The notes: generated from the letters alone by a model not told the origin. A stretch of 40,366 bases of DNA from Fusobacterium varium (GCA_021531615.1 JADYUE010000017.1:1-40366); one strand, 5' to 3'; numbered from the stretch's first letter, positions 15,108-23,325 are shown. Numbers and translations: made by a program.

Positions 15108-16124
15108 TTATTTAACTATTATTTTTTTCTCTACATTATTAACATCAGCTGTTCCTGTTAGGATCATAGCTTGATTTAATTGATTTCTAAGAGTATCAAA
15201 GATAGTTTTTACTCCCTCTTCTCTTCCACCAATAGATCCCCAAATAAGAGGTCTTCCTACTAATACTCCCTTTGCTCCCAAAGCTAAGTATTTAAGAATG
15301 TCTACTCCCTCTCTTACTGAACCATCAACTAATACATTAACTTTATCTCCAACTGCTTCTACAATCTCTTCTAATACATCACAAGGAGCTAAAGTTTCAG
15401 CAAGAACTCTTCCACCATGATTAGAAACTACTATTGCATTAACTCCAGCTTCTGCACAAAGTTTTGCTTCATCTACACTTAAAATACCTTTTACTATAAA
15501 TGGAAGCTTAGTAGAATTAACAAGCTCTTTTAAATCCTCAAAAGATTTAGGTCCAACTGGTTGTCCAAAAAGCTTCATTGTTACAAGTCCAGCACCATCT
15601 ACATCTACTCCTACTGCTATTGCTCCAGCTTCCTCTGCCATTCTTATTCTCTTAATAATCTCTTCATTGCTTCTTGGCTTAATTATAGCAATTCCCATTC
15701 CATTATTCTCTTTAAGAGCTTTTAAACCAGCTTCATAACAAGTAGGATCTCCTGTATCTCCTATCATTCCTATTGTCCCTGCATCTATTGCTCCCTTTAT
15801 AACATCATGGCAGTATTCTTCCTCAGTAACTCCACCACCCATATTAAATTTAGTTCCTGTAATAGGAGCACCTAAACATGGAAATGATAACTCTTTTCCA
15901 AAAAGTTCAATGTTCATTTTAGGCTCAGTTACATTATGAAGTGTTCTCATAACTACCTTAATATTTTTTAGTTTTAAATATGATATTTTAAATGATTCTC
16001 CTGTCCCAGTTCCACCCATACCAGGCACTTTTCCGGAACAAAAGATTCCATCACAAATTTTACACACATTACAAAAACCTTTCATTTTTTCTTTTGCATT
16101 AGCTTTTATCTCTTTTATATCCAT
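15108..16124 (-). CDS. FMN-dependent alpha-hydroxy-acid dehydrogenase family protein with Cys-rich N terminus
   Basis: A 338-residue TIM-barrel flavoprotein. The family active-site motif SNHGGR (234-239, H236 as base, R239 binding the carboxylate), the FMN-phosphate end DGSVREGVDILKYLALGA (about 267-284) and a barrel lysine (IVKGI, K212) are visible. It should oxidise an L-2-hydroxy acid such as lactate, or be a related FMN enzyme. The N terminus carries C18, C21, C24 and C29 (CNVCKICDGIFC), a ferredoxin-like cluster spacing not found in classic lactate or glycolate oxidases. This suggests a metal- or Fe-S-bearing anaerobic variant that passes electrons to a non-oxygen acceptor. The ribosome binding site is GGGGG. 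The GNAT gene follows after 15 nt. Confidence 0.82.
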   Translation of the reverse strand: MDIKEIKANAKEKMKGFCNVCKICDGIFCSGKVPGMGGTGTGESFKISYLKLKNIKVVMRTLHNVTEPKMNIELFGKELSFPCLGAPITGTKFNMGGGVTEEEYCHDVIKGAIDAGTIGMIGDTGDPTCYEAGLKALKENNGMGIAIIKPRSNEEIIKRIRMAEEAGAIAVGVDVDGAGLVTMKLFGQPVGPKSFEDLKELVNSTKLPFIVKGILSVDEAKLCAEAGVNAIVVSNHGGRVLAETLAPCDVLEEIVEAVGDKVNVLVDGSVREGVDILKYLALGAKGVLVGRPLIWGSIGGREEGVKTIFDTLRNQLNQAMILTGTADVNNVEKKIIVK

Positions 16125-16166
16125 CTTAAAACCCCCTTGTAATTCTTAATTTTCTGACTTTCTTTT

Positions 16167-16204
16167 ATATTACTACTATTTGCTAGTTATTGTCAATTGC
16201 TAGT
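16167..16204 (-). promoter_or_regulatory. Promoter of the hydroxy-acid dehydrogenase operon, with direct repeats
   Basis: On the minus strand, TTGACA (16191-16196) and TAATAT (16167-16172) are spaced by 18 nt. Two direct repeats of TTGCTAGT (plus-strand 16180-16187 and 16197-16204, 17 bp apart) flank the -35 box and may be an operator. Confidence 0.55.
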
Positions 16205-16244
16205 AAAATTAAAAAATATTTTGATTTTTATTAAGAAAAAGATA

Positions 16245-16273
16245 TTGACAAAAGCTCTAAAATAAAGTACGCT
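16245..16273 (+). promoter_or_regulatory. Possible ptsH promoter
   Basis: TTGACA (16245-16250) is followed after 17 nt by TACGCT (16268-16273), a moderate -10 match. It lies 58 nt upstream of the ptsH start codon. Confidence 0.45.
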
Positions 16274-16331
16274 ATTGATAACATAAGCATAATTTAATAT
16301 AATTATTTTAGATAAGAGGGTGGAAAGAAAC

Positions 16332-16595
16332 ATGGCAAGTAAAACTGTTGAAATCAAAAATGAAACTGGACTTCACACAAGACCAGGAAATGAATTTGTT
16401 AGTCTAGCAAAAACTTTTAATTCTCAAATTGAAGTGGAAAACGAAGCTGGAAAAAGAGTTAAAGGAACTTCTCTTTTAAAACTACTTTCTCTAGGAGTAA
16501 AAAAAGGTACTAAAATAACTGTATACGCTGAAGGAGACGACGCTGATACAGCTGTAGAACAATTAGCTCACCTTCTTGAAAATTTAAAAGACTAG
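16332..16595 (+). CDS. ptsH: Phosphocarrier protein HPr
   Basis: An 87-residue HPr, the phosphocarrier between enzyme I and the sugar-specific enzymes II of the phosphotransferase system. The active histidine is H15 in GLHTRPGNEF; HTRP replaces the more common HARP. The regulatory-serine region GTSLLKLLSLG aligns with the Gram-positive GKSIMGVMSLG type, placing a potential HPr-kinase serine at S47, one residue later than usual. The ATG at 16332 gives the standard length and places the histidine at position 15; an in-frame GTG at 16320 overlaps the ribosome binding site AGAGGGTGG. The gene for enzyme I follows, with a terminator-like hairpin between them. Confidence 0.95.
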   Translation: MASKTVEIKNETGLHTRPGNEFVSLAKTFNSQIEVENEAGKRVKGTSLLKLLSLGVKKGTKITVYAEGDDADTAVEQLAHLLENLKD

Positions 16596-16608
16596 ATTTA
16601 ATTTTAAT

Positions 16609-16640
16609 AGGGGGTACTATACAGTACCCTCTATTTTTTA
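16609..16640 (+). terminator. Terminator-like hairpin between ptsH and ptsI
   Basis: AGGGGGTACT pairs with AGTACCCTCT around a 4-nt loop (9 of 10 positions, one G-T) and is followed by ATTTTTT. Partial termination here would make ptsH mRNA more abundant than ptsI. Confidence 0.75.
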
Positions 16641-16686
16641 GTCAAATGCAGTTATAAAAAAATAAGAAAGGGAAATGGTAAGTGAA

Positions 16687-18414
16687 ATGAGTAAAAAAGT
16701 TAAGGGTATTGAAGCATCACCAGGAATTGCTATTGGAAAGATATTTTTATATCAAGAGCAAGATCTTGTGATAAAAACTGAAAAAGTTGGAAACACAGAT
16801 AATGAAAAAGAAAGACTACTTGCAGGTAGAGAAAAATCTAAAGAGCAACTTTTAAGAATTAGAGAAAAAACTGCTGAAAAATTAGGTGAAGACAAGGCTG
16901 CTATATTTGATGGACACATTACTCTTCTTGAAGATGAAGATCTTTTTGATGAAGTAATTGAAATTATTGAAGATGAAAATATTTGTGCTGAAGCAGCTCT
17001 TCAAAGAGGAATTGATGAATATTGTGAAATGCTAGCTAATCTTGAAGATGAATATTTAAGAGAGAGAGCTGCAGACCTTAAAGATATTGGAAAAAGATGG
17101 CTTTATAATACTGCTGGAGTTGATATAATTGATTTAAGCTCACTTCCTGCAAATACAGTTATTGCAGCAAAGGATTTAACTCCTTCTGATACTGCTCAAA
17201 TTGATTTAAATAATGTTGTTGCATTTATTACTGAAGTTGGTGGAAAAACTGCTCACTCTTCTATTATGGCTAGATCTCTAGAACTTCCTGCTGTGGTAGG
17301 AACTGGAAATATCTGCTCTCTTGTAAAAAGTGGAGATACAGTTGTAGTTGATGCTTTAAAAGGAGATATTATAATTAATCCTACAGAGGAAGAGATAGGA
17401 AAATATGAAGAAAAAAGAAATAATTTCTTTGCTGAAAAAGAACTTTTAAAACAATTAAAAGATAAAGAAGCTATATCATTAGATGGAACTAAAGTTGGTA
17501 CTTGGGCAAATATTGGATCTCCAAAAGATGTAGATGGAGTTTTAAGAAATGGTGCTACTGGTATTGGACTATATAGAACAGAATTCTTATTTATGAATAA
17601 CGACAGATTCCCTACTGAAGATGAGCAATTTGAAGCTTATAAAACAGTTGCTGAAAGAATGAAAGGAAAACCTGTTACAATAAGAACTATGGATATTGGT
17701 GGAGATAAATCTCTTCCATATATGCAACTTCCAAAAGAGGAAAACCCTTTCCTAGGTTGGAGAGCTATCAGAGTTTGTCTTGATAGAACAGAAATATTAA
17801 AAACACAATTCAGAGCTCTATTAAGAGCATCTGCTTTTGGATATATAAAAATCATGTTACCTATGATTATGGATATAACAGAGATTAGAAGAGCTAGAGC
17901 TATTCTTGAAGAGTGTAAAGCTGAGTTACAAACTGAAGGGGCTAAATTTGATGAAAATATAGCTCTTGGAATAATGGTTGAAACTCCAGCAGTAGCTTTT
18001 AGAGCAAGAAGCTTTGCTGAAGAGGTAGACTTCTTCTCAATAGGAACAAATGACTTAACTCAATATACATTAGCTGTTGATAGAGGAAATGAACATATTT
18101 CTAAACTATATAACACTTATAATCCTGGAGTTTTAGAAGCAATTAGACTTGCAATTAAAGGAGCACATGAAGCTGGAATAACAATTTCAATGTGTGGAGA
18201 GTTTGCAGGAGATGAAAATGCAACTGCTGTTCTATTTGGAATGGGATTAGATGCCTTCTCAATGTCAGCTATTTCAGTTCCAAAAATAAAGAAAAATCTA
18301 ATGTCATTAGATAAAAAGAAATGTGAAGAGTTAGTTGATACAATTATGAAACTTAGCACATCTGAAGAGATTTTAGAAGTGGTTAAAAAATTTAATAAAG
18401 AAAATATGAGATAA
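16687..18414 (+). CDS. ptsI: Phosphoenolpyruvate-protein phosphotransferase (enzyme I)
   Basis: Enzyme I of the phosphotransferase system takes phosphate from PEP and passes it to HPr. From the ATG at 16687 it is 575 residues, the length of the E. coli enzyme, with the phosphorylated histidine at H190 (GGKTAHSSIMARSLELP). The C-terminal PEP-binding barrel shows GIGLYRTEFLFM, the block RTMDIGGDKSLPY, NPFLGWRAIR and the catalytic cysteine in ISMCGEFAGD. An in-frame ATG at 16675 is only 2 nt from the AAAGGG ribosome binding site, too close to be favoured; the choice between the two starts is not certain. It lies 91 nt after ptsH and is closed by a strong terminator. Confidence 0.95.
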   Translation: MSKKVKGIEASPGIAIGKIFLYQEQDLVIKTEKVGNTDNEKERLLAGREKSKEQLLRIREKTAEKLGEDKAAIFDGHITLLEDEDLFDEVIEIIEDENICAEAALQRGIDEYCEMLANLEDEYLRERAADLKDIGKRWLYNTAGVDIIDLSSLPANTVIAAKDLTPSDTAQIDLNNVVAFITEVGGKTAHSSIMARSLELPAVVGTGNICSLVKSGDTVVVDALKGDIIINPTEEEIGKYEEKRNNFFAEKELLKQLKDKEAISLDGTKVGTWANIGSPKDVDGVLRNGATGIGLYRTEFLFMNNDRFPTEDEQFEAYKTVAERMKGKPVTIRTMDIGGDKSLPYMQLPKEENPFLGWRAIRVCLDRTEILKTQFRALLRASAFGYIKIMLPMIMDITEIRRARAILEECKAELQTEGAKFDENIALGIMVETPAVAFRARSFAEEVDFFSIGTNDLTQYTLAVDRGNEHISKLYNTYNPGVLEAIRLAIKGAHEAGITISMCGEFAGDENATAVLFGMGLDAFSMSAISVPKIKKNLMSLDKKKCEELVDTIMKLSTSEEILEVVKKFNKENMR

Positions 18415-18420
18415 TATTTA

Positions 18421-18458
18421 ATGCACACATTATTTTAAAATAGTGTGTGCATTTTTTT
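18421..18458 (+). terminator. Terminator after ptsI
   Basis: TGCACACA pairs with TGTGTGCA around a short AT-rich stem and loop, followed by seven T. Confidence 0.85.
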
Positions 18459-18948
18459 AAAAATATAGTTCTTCCTCTTTTTTCTTTAACATCGTTTTTA
18501 AATCATTATTATAATTCTCTACCTCTTTTTTTAAAACTAAACTTACCTCATTTATTTTTATCAAAATATTTTTTAAATCATTTTTTAGTTTTATCTTCTT
18601 TTCATTTTTCTTCAAAACAAAAAGAATCTCTTCCTCTTTTTTTAATATAGGAAGTTTAATTACTTGTAGTGAATTTGGGTAGACATTTAATAGTTCTTCA
18701 CATCCAGAGAAAGGAAGAGAAAAAATCAGATCAGTTCCATCTATTATTTTATCAAGCTCACTATATTTAAATTTTAAGCTTTCTATCTTATTTTGATTAT
18801 AAACTTTTTCAGTAATTTTTAAAAACTCTGAAAAACTTATTTTTCTTTTTTTTAATTCATCTTCTAAATCTCTTTCAGCATATCCCCTCATTCTTGTTAA
18901 ATATTTACTGCAAAGAACCCCATTAAAAATAATAAACTTATCTTCCAT
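18457..18948 (-). CDS. Hypothetical protein with coiled-coil C terminus (163 aa)
   Basis: A 163-residue soluble protein that I do not recognise. The first ~100 residues look globular, with an N-terminal strand (KFIIFNGVLCSKYL), an acidic and basic helix, then TDLIFSLPFSGCEELL and SLQVIKLPILKKEEE. Residues ~105-160 are rich in Lys, Glu and Leu and should form one or two long helices or a coiled coil. The gene has a plausible start (GGTGATC before ATG) and an 18-bp palindrome 34 nt upstream of the start codon. It is convergent with ptsI, its stop lying within the ptsI terminator tail. No transmembrane segment or signal is seen. Confidence 0.6.
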   Translation of the reverse strand: MEDKFIIFNGVLCSKYLTRMRGYAERDLEDELKKRKISFSEFLKITEKVYNQNKIESLKFKYSELDKIIDGTDLIFSLPFSGCEELLNVYPNSLQVIKLPILKKEEEILFVLKKNEKKIKLKNDLKNILIKINEVSLVLKKEVENYNNDLKTMLKKKEEELYF

Positions 18949-18981
18949 ATGATCACCATACCTTTTTTATATTCTTTTAGT

Positions 18982-18999
18982 TTTTTTCATATGAAAAAA
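18982..18999. promoter_or_regulatory. Perfect 18-bp palindrome upstream of the unknown gene
   Basis: TTTTTTCATATGAAAAAA is a perfect palindrome 34-51 nt upstream of the start at 18948, flanked by further inverted TTTTAG/CTAAAA. It could be an operator. AT-rich palindromes arise easily in this genome, so support is moderate. Confidence 0.35.
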
Positions 19000-19082
19000 C
19001 TTCTAAAAACTATTTTTTTAGTTCTATTACTACTTATTATAGTTTATGAAATATCTTTGCATTTTCCTTTTTATTTTAACAA

Positions 19083-19122
19083 ACTAAAAAGGGCTGTCTG
19101 ATATTTGATTACCAAACAGCCC
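19083..19122 (-). terminator. Intrinsic terminator at the end of the gene-free stretch
   Basis: GGGCTGT (19091-19097) pairs with ACAGCCC (19116-19122); on the minus strand it is followed by TTTTTAGTTT. No intact gene precedes it on that strand for ~850 bp, which suggests that a gene was once there. Confidence 0.75.
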
Positions 19123-19860
19123 TCTAATTTATTTCCTCAATACTCAACAAATGCCTCCTATCTATATTATTTTTATCTTCCCTATCTCTTTCGATTTTTA
19201 AAGAAATCATCTACACATCTTTTAAAAGAACTTTTATTTTCCCAATGTTAAAGATCTCTTATACCCCAATATCTATACTATAAATTTACTCTTTCTATTA
19301 ATTTTATCATCTTTATAAGCAATTTAAATATTTTGATATATTTAAATCTACTTCATAATTTATGATAATAAATTAACTTTATACTTTCTTTGAAGAGTCT
19401 TAACCATTATTTTTTAATTATTTCTCTATAATTAGCAATATTCTCTAACATTTTTCAAATATTCAAGATTAAATAATTTTACTATAACGTCATACTCTTT
19501 TTAAAACTATAACTTTAATTTTTTAGAAATTTTTATATAATTTGAATTTTATAAAATATCTTCCACTTTAAATTTTCTTTACTCTTTCCTTTTCCTTATA
19601 AAGATTTAAACCAAAAGCCTATTTCTATAAAATATCTCAATAATTATATTTTATACTTTTTGATAAGGAACAATTTTTTCAAATATTTAATTTTTCATAT
19701 CTCAAAATACTTGGGTTATATTTTGGATATATTAAATATCTGTTTTTTAATTTTTCTACTAATGTTTCACTGGTATCTCCTCCTTCAGATACAATTTATT
19801 GTCTAGACTGTTGTATCTCTTTCTTGATATATAATTACCCCATAAACTTTCATTTGTCAA
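19123..19860 (-). pseudogene. Probable relic of a decayed gene; no intact ORF
   Basis: This ~740-bp stretch has no intact gene on either strand. On the minus strand it has coding-like fragments in different frames. Near 19780, a strong ribosome binding site (GAAGGAGGAG) precedes a frame reading ETLVEKLKNRYLIYPKYNP with AGT where a start codon would be expected. Near 19490 a frame reads EYDVIVKLFNLEYLKNVREY. Near 19200-19240 a frame reads HWENKSSFKRCVDDFFKNRK. A possible -35 box, TTGACA, lies at 19855-19860, though the matching -10 is poor. The terminator at 19083-19122 remains. The simplest reading is a gene, possibly a transposase, lost by point mutations and frameshifts. Identity is not established. 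Confidence 0.4.
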
Positions 19861-19940
19861 TAGCAAAATTTAAAATATTTTTTATTTTTTTAAAATTTAA
19901 AAATTATTTTTCTTATAATACTCTCTAATCCTTGATTACA

Positions 19941-19976
19941 AAAAATAAAAAACACTTCCTATTTCTAAGAAGTGTT
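19941..19976 (-). terminator. Terminator of tRNA operon copy 1
   Basis: On the minus strand AACACTTCTT and AGGAAGTGTT form a hairpin with an AGAAAT loop, followed by TTTTATTTTTT, just after the tRNA-Met CCA end. Confidence 0.85.
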
Positions 19977-19984
19977 ACTATCAA

Positions 19985-20061
19985 TGGTGCCTAGAAAAGG
20001 ATTCGAACCTTCGACCGTACGGGTATGAACCGTATGCTCTAGCCAACTGAGCTATCTAGGC
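19985..20061 (-). tRNA. tRNA-Met (anticodon CAT), copy 1
   Basis: A 77-nt cloverleaf with encoded CCA. Acceptor GCCTAGA/TCTAGGC, D arm GCTC...GAGC, anticodon stem TACGG/CCGTA with loop TTCATAC, T arm with GGTTCGAATCC. The first base pair is G-C, so it is elongator rather than initiator type. A lysidine-modified tRNA-Ile cannot be excluded from anticodon alone. Confidence 0.93.
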
Positions 20062-20064
20062 TTT

Positions 20065-20141
20065 TGGTGGAGATAAGCGGGATCGAACCGCTGACCTACG
20101 CAGTGCAAGTGCGTCGCTCTCCCAAACTGAGCTATATCCCC
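20065..20141 (-). tRNA. tRNA-Ala (anticodon TGC), copy 1
   Basis: A 77-nt cloverleaf with encoded CCA. Acceptor GGGGATA/TATCTCC (one G-T wobble pair), anticodon stem ACGCA/TGCGT with loop CTTGCAC, T arm GCGGTTCGATCCCGC. It lies 3 nt upstream of tRNA-Met in the same transcript. Confidence 0.93.
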
Positions 20142-20151
20142 ATTACTTGTC

Positions 20152-20227
<76 letters not shown>

Positions 20228-20238
20228 AGATAAGATTT

Positions 20239-20267
20239 ATATTATCATATTTTCTTTCTCTTGTCAA
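20239..20267 (-). promoter_or_regulatory. Promoter of tRNA operon copy 1
   Basis: On the minus strand, TTGACA (20262-20267) and TAATAT (20239-20244) are spaced by 17 nt and lie just upstream of tRNA-Gly. The same promoter is present in copy 2. Confidence 0.75.
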
Positions 20268-20285
20268 TTATTTTTTTATTAAATT

Positions 20286-21980
20286 TTAAAAGAAATATTT
20301 TGTTAAAATAGGTTCTCTATTTTTAGTCTTATCATTAAAGTACTCATACATAGATATTCCTAAAATTCCTCCAGTTACATTAACTACATTTGTATAACCT
20401 AAGTTTTGAAGTAAAAGGCAAGCATTGTAACTTCTTTGTCCACTTCTACATTGTAGATAAACTGTTCTATCCTTTGGAATCTCATTAACTCTCTCTCTTA
20501 ATTCACTTAATGGAATATTTGGCACTCCTTTTAAATGTCCCTCTGCATATTCTCCTTTTTCTCTAATATCTATAATACACTCTCCAGCCTTTAATAACTC
20601 TCTAACTTTAGAGAAATGCTCCTGTTTAAATCTTCTTTCTAAAACATTAGATGCTACATATCCACCAAAATTAACCACATCTTTTGCTGTTCCAAATGGT
20701 GGAGCATAACATAGTTCTAAATCTTTTAGATCCTCTATTGTTCCTCCAAATTTAATTACAGAAGCTATAACATCTATTCTCTTATCTACATTACCTTTTC
20801 CTATTGCTTGAGCTCCTAAAACTCTTCCAGTTGGTACTTCAAATATCAATTTAAAATACATAGGGTTTGCATTAGGCATCAATCCAACTTTATCTGAAGG
20901 TATAATCTCTATTGTTTCATAATTTAGTGACATTCCTCTAGCTTTTATAAGTGATTCTGTAAGCCCTGTTGATGCTCCATTAAAATCAAAAACTTTTATC
21001 ACTGATGAACCTATGTATCCTCTATTATCTACTACCCTTCCATTGATATGGTCTGCCACTGCTCTAGCTTGTTTTTGTGCAGGTCCTGCAAGAGAAAGTT
21101 TAAAATAATCATTAAATAATGGACTATAAACCTCTATCATATCTCCAACTGCATAGATATCTCTATCATTTGTCATATAGTTATTATCTGTTTTTACAGC
21201 TCCTGTTTTTCCAAGTTCAATTCCAGCTTTAACTGCTAATTCAGTATCTGGAGCAACTCCAATAGCTAAAACTACAACTTCTGATATTATCACTTTTCCA
21301 GATTCTAAAACTACACAATTCTTTTTAAATTTTTCTACTTTATCTCCTACAATTAGTTCAACACCTTTGTCATACATCTCTTTTTGTAATCTTTGAACCA
21401 TATCATAGTCAAAAATTTTTAATATTTGATCAGCAGCCTCTATTAAAGTAACTTCATATCCAGCTTCTCTCAAGTTTTCAGCTGCTTCAATTCCGATAAA
21501 TCCTCCACCTATAACTGTTATCTTCTTATCTTTTCTCTCTTTTACAAAAAGATTTAATCTATTGATATCAACAACATTTCTTATTGTGAAAACATTTACA
21601 CTATCAAGCCCTTCAAATTTTGGCACAATAGGTTTAGCTCCCATTGAAAGTACAAGTTTATCATAGCTCTCTCTATAAGTTTTTTTAGTAACACTATCTT
21701 TTACTACTACTTCTTTATTTTTTCTATCTATCTCTATTACTTCACTATTTACCCTTGCTTCTATGTTATATTGAGCTAAAAATTTTTGTGGTGACATTAA
21801 AACAAGTTTCTCAACCTCTGAAATCATTCCACTTAAATGATAAGGAAGTCCACAATTTGAAAAAGATACATGAGGTCCTTTCTCAAACATAATTATTCTA
21901 TCCTCTTCACTATGTCTTCTCAATCTTGCAGCAGTAGATGCTCCTCCAGCTACTCCTCCAATTATTAAAACTTTTTTCAT
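20286..21980 (-). CDS. CoA-disulfide reductase-rhodanese fusion (CoADR-RHD)
   Basis: A 564-residue pyridine-nucleotide disulfide reductase fused to a C-terminal rhodanese domain. The N-terminal FAD motif GGVAGGAS (8-15) and the single redox cysteine C43 in SFSNCGLPYH mark the CoA-disulfide reductase class. A second dinucleotide motif (VIGGGFIGIEAAE) lies near 155-167 and the FAD motif YAVGDM near 280. Residues ~465-550 form the rhodanese domain with active cysteine C511 (QCRSGQRS). CoADR-RHD enzymes reduce CoA disulfides, CoA persulfide or polysulfide with NAD(P)H. The ATG at 21980 is chosen over an in-frame GTG at 21989 that overlaps the GAGGTG ribosome binding site. It lies between the two tRNA operon copies. 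Confidence 0.88.
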   Translation of the reverse strand: MKKVLIIGGVAGGASTAARLRRHSEEDRIIMFEKGPHVSFSNCGLPYHLSGMISEVEKLVLMSPQKFLAQYNIEARVNSEVIEIDRKNKEVVVKDSVTKKTYRESYDKLVLSMGAKPIVPKFEGLDSVNVFTIRNVVDINRLNLFVKERKDKKITVIGGGFIGIEAAENLREAGYEVTLIEAADQILKIFDYDMVQRLQKEMYDKGVELIVGDKVEKFKKNCVVLESGKVIISEVVVLAIGVAPDTELAVKAGIELGKTGAVKTDNNYMTNDRDIYAVGDMIEVYSPLFNDYFKLSLAGPAQKQARAVADHINGRVVDNRGYIGSSVIKVFDFNGASTGLTESLIKARGMSLNYETIEIIPSDKVGLMPNANPMYFKLIFEVPTGRVLGAQAIGKGNVDKRIDVIASVIKFGGTIEDLKDLELCYAPPFGTAKDVVNFGGYVASNVLERRFKQEHFSKVRELLKAGECIIDIREKGEYAEGHLKGVPNIPLSELRERVNEIPKDRTVYLQCRSGQRSYNACLLLQNLGYTNVVNVTGGILGISMYEYFNDKTKNREPILTKYFF

Positions 21981-22143
21981 ACACTTCACCTCACAAACAT
22001 TTTAAAATCTTCCCACTTAATATAGATTATACTATATTTTTTTATAAATACATCTTTTATTTCTAATTTTTTTATATTCCTATGCTAATTAAGAAAATAA
22101 TATGCTAAAATATCAATATAAATCTAATAGGAGGATGTTTAAT

Positions 22144-22596
22144 ATGCTAGAAGTTGAAAAAAAAGCCCCTGAATTTTCTTTACCAGATCAAAATGGAGTG
22201 ATTCACAAGTTAAGTGATTACCTTGGAAAAAAAGTTATTCTATATTTTTATCCTAAAGATAACACTCCTGGTTGTACAAAACAAGCTTGTGGTTATTCTG
22301 AAAAATATTCAGAATTTTTAGAAAAAAATGTAGAGATAATAGGAATTAGTAAAGATACAGTAGCATCACATAAAAGATTTGAAGAAAAGCAAAATCTTAA
22401 AATTACTATTCTTGCTGATCCTGAATTAGAAGTAATTAAAAAATATGATGTTTGGAAAGAGAAAAAATTATATGGTAAAGTTTCTATGGGAGTAGTTCGT
22501 ACTACCTATCTAATTGATGAAAATGGAATTATTATAAAGGCAAATGATAAAGTTAAAGCTGCTAATGATCCTGAAACTATGCTTAATGAAATTTAA
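22144..22596 (+). CDS. bcp: Thiol peroxidase, Bcp/PrxQ-type peroxiredoxin
   Basis: A 150-residue thioredoxin-fold peroxidase that reduces H2O2 and organic hydroperoxides. The peroxidatic cysteine is C44 in PKDNTPGCTKQ, and the likely resolving cysteine C49 is five residues later (the CxxxxC arrangement of PrxQ/Bcp). The later arginine appears in VVRTTYLIDENG. Length is normal. The ATG at 22144 follows TAGGAGG by 7 nt; upstream in-frame ATGs at 22102 and 22135 would be before or overlap that site. It is divergent from the CoADR-RHD gene, and both lie inside the region bracketed by the duplicated tRNA operon. This points to a shared role in thiol and oxidant defence. Confidence 0.92.
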   Translation: MLEVEKKAPEFSLPDQNGVIHKLSDYLGKKVILYFYPKDNTPGCTKQACGYSEKYSEFLEKNVEIIGISKDTVASHKRFEEKQNLKITILADPELEVIKKYDVWKEKKLYGKVSMGVVRTTYLIDENGIIIKANDKVKAANDPETMLNEI

Positions 22597-22658
22597 TTAA
22601 ACTAAAAAATATTTTTATTATTTCATTATGAGAATAAAAATAAATACTATAAACTATA

Positions 22659-22932
22659 AGTTATCTAGCTAAGCTAGGTTCTTTAATATATCGTTAGTTT
22701 TACAGCAAAGTTCCTTTGCATTAGCGATTATTAATCAAGTTAAGTTATCTCTAATTCTTTTTTAACATCAAGTTGTCTCCATGTCGGTGAATAAAGAATC
22801 CCTATGGCTCATTCCGTTGAAAATGCAAAACTCGCTCCGTAAACTTCGCTCAAACACGTTGCATTTTCTTAACTGCATTTCGCTGAGGGATTCTAATATT
22901 CACCTCTAAATTACGTCAACTTGATGTTAGGG
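22659..22932 (-). repeat. Fold-back interspersed repeat, copy 2 (inverted relative to copy 1)
   Basis: The reverse complement aligns with 4888-5143 from CCCTAACATCAAGTTGACGT to a CTAGATAACT tail. The same nested inverted repeats are present, with changes on both sides of stems near the tip (GAGCGAAGTTTACGGAGC versus GAGCGGAGCTTGCGGAGC). Copy 2 is ~20 bp longer in the tail, where CTAGC-TTA-GCTAG adds another small hairpin. Confidence 0.7.
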
Positions 22933-22998
22933 ATAATCTATTTTTACTTTTTATTAAAACGATAAATTATAGTTTATTTATAATACTAAATATTTACA

Positions 22999-23034
22999 AA
23001 AAACAAAAAACACTTCCTATTTCTAAGAAGTGTT
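22999..23034 (-). terminator. Terminator of tRNA operon copy 2
   Basis: The hairpin is the same as in copy 1 (AACACTTCTT/AGGAAGTGTT), followed by a T-rich run on the minus strand. Confidence 0.85.
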
Positions 23035-23042
23035 ATTATCAA

Positions 23043-23119
23043 TGGTGCCTAGAAAAGGATTCGAACCTTCGACCGTACGGGTATGAACCGTATGCTCTAG
23101 CCAACTGAGCTATCTAGGC
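23043..23119 (-). tRNA. tRNA-Met (anticodon CAT), copy 2
   Basis: Identical by eye to the gene at 19985-20061, including the encoded CCA. Confidence 0.93.
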
Positions 23120-23122
23120 TTT

Positions 23123-23199
23123 TGGTGGAGATAAGCGGGATCGAACCGCTGACCTACGCAGTGCAAGTGCGTCGCTCTCCCAAACTGAGCTATATCCCC
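23123..23199 (-). tRNA. tRNA-Ala (anticodon TGC), copy 2
   Basis: Identical by eye to the gene at 20065-20141. Confidence 0.93.
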
Positions 23200-23209
23200 A
23201 TTTCTTGTC

Positions 23210-23285
<76 letters not shown>

Positions 23286-23296
23286 AGACAAGATTT

Positions 23297-23325
23297 ATAT
23301 TATCATATTTTCTTTCTCTTGTCAA
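23297..23325 (-). promoter_or_regulatory. Promoter of tRNA operon copy 2
   Basis: TTGACA (23320-23325) and TAATAT (23297-23302) on the minus strand, spaced by 17 nt, as in copy 1. Confidence 0.75.

Noticed and set aside
17637-18650. Frames opposite ptsI and opposite the 163-aa unknown gene
   Set aside because: No initiation signals, and the opposite strand codes for a recognised or better supported protein.
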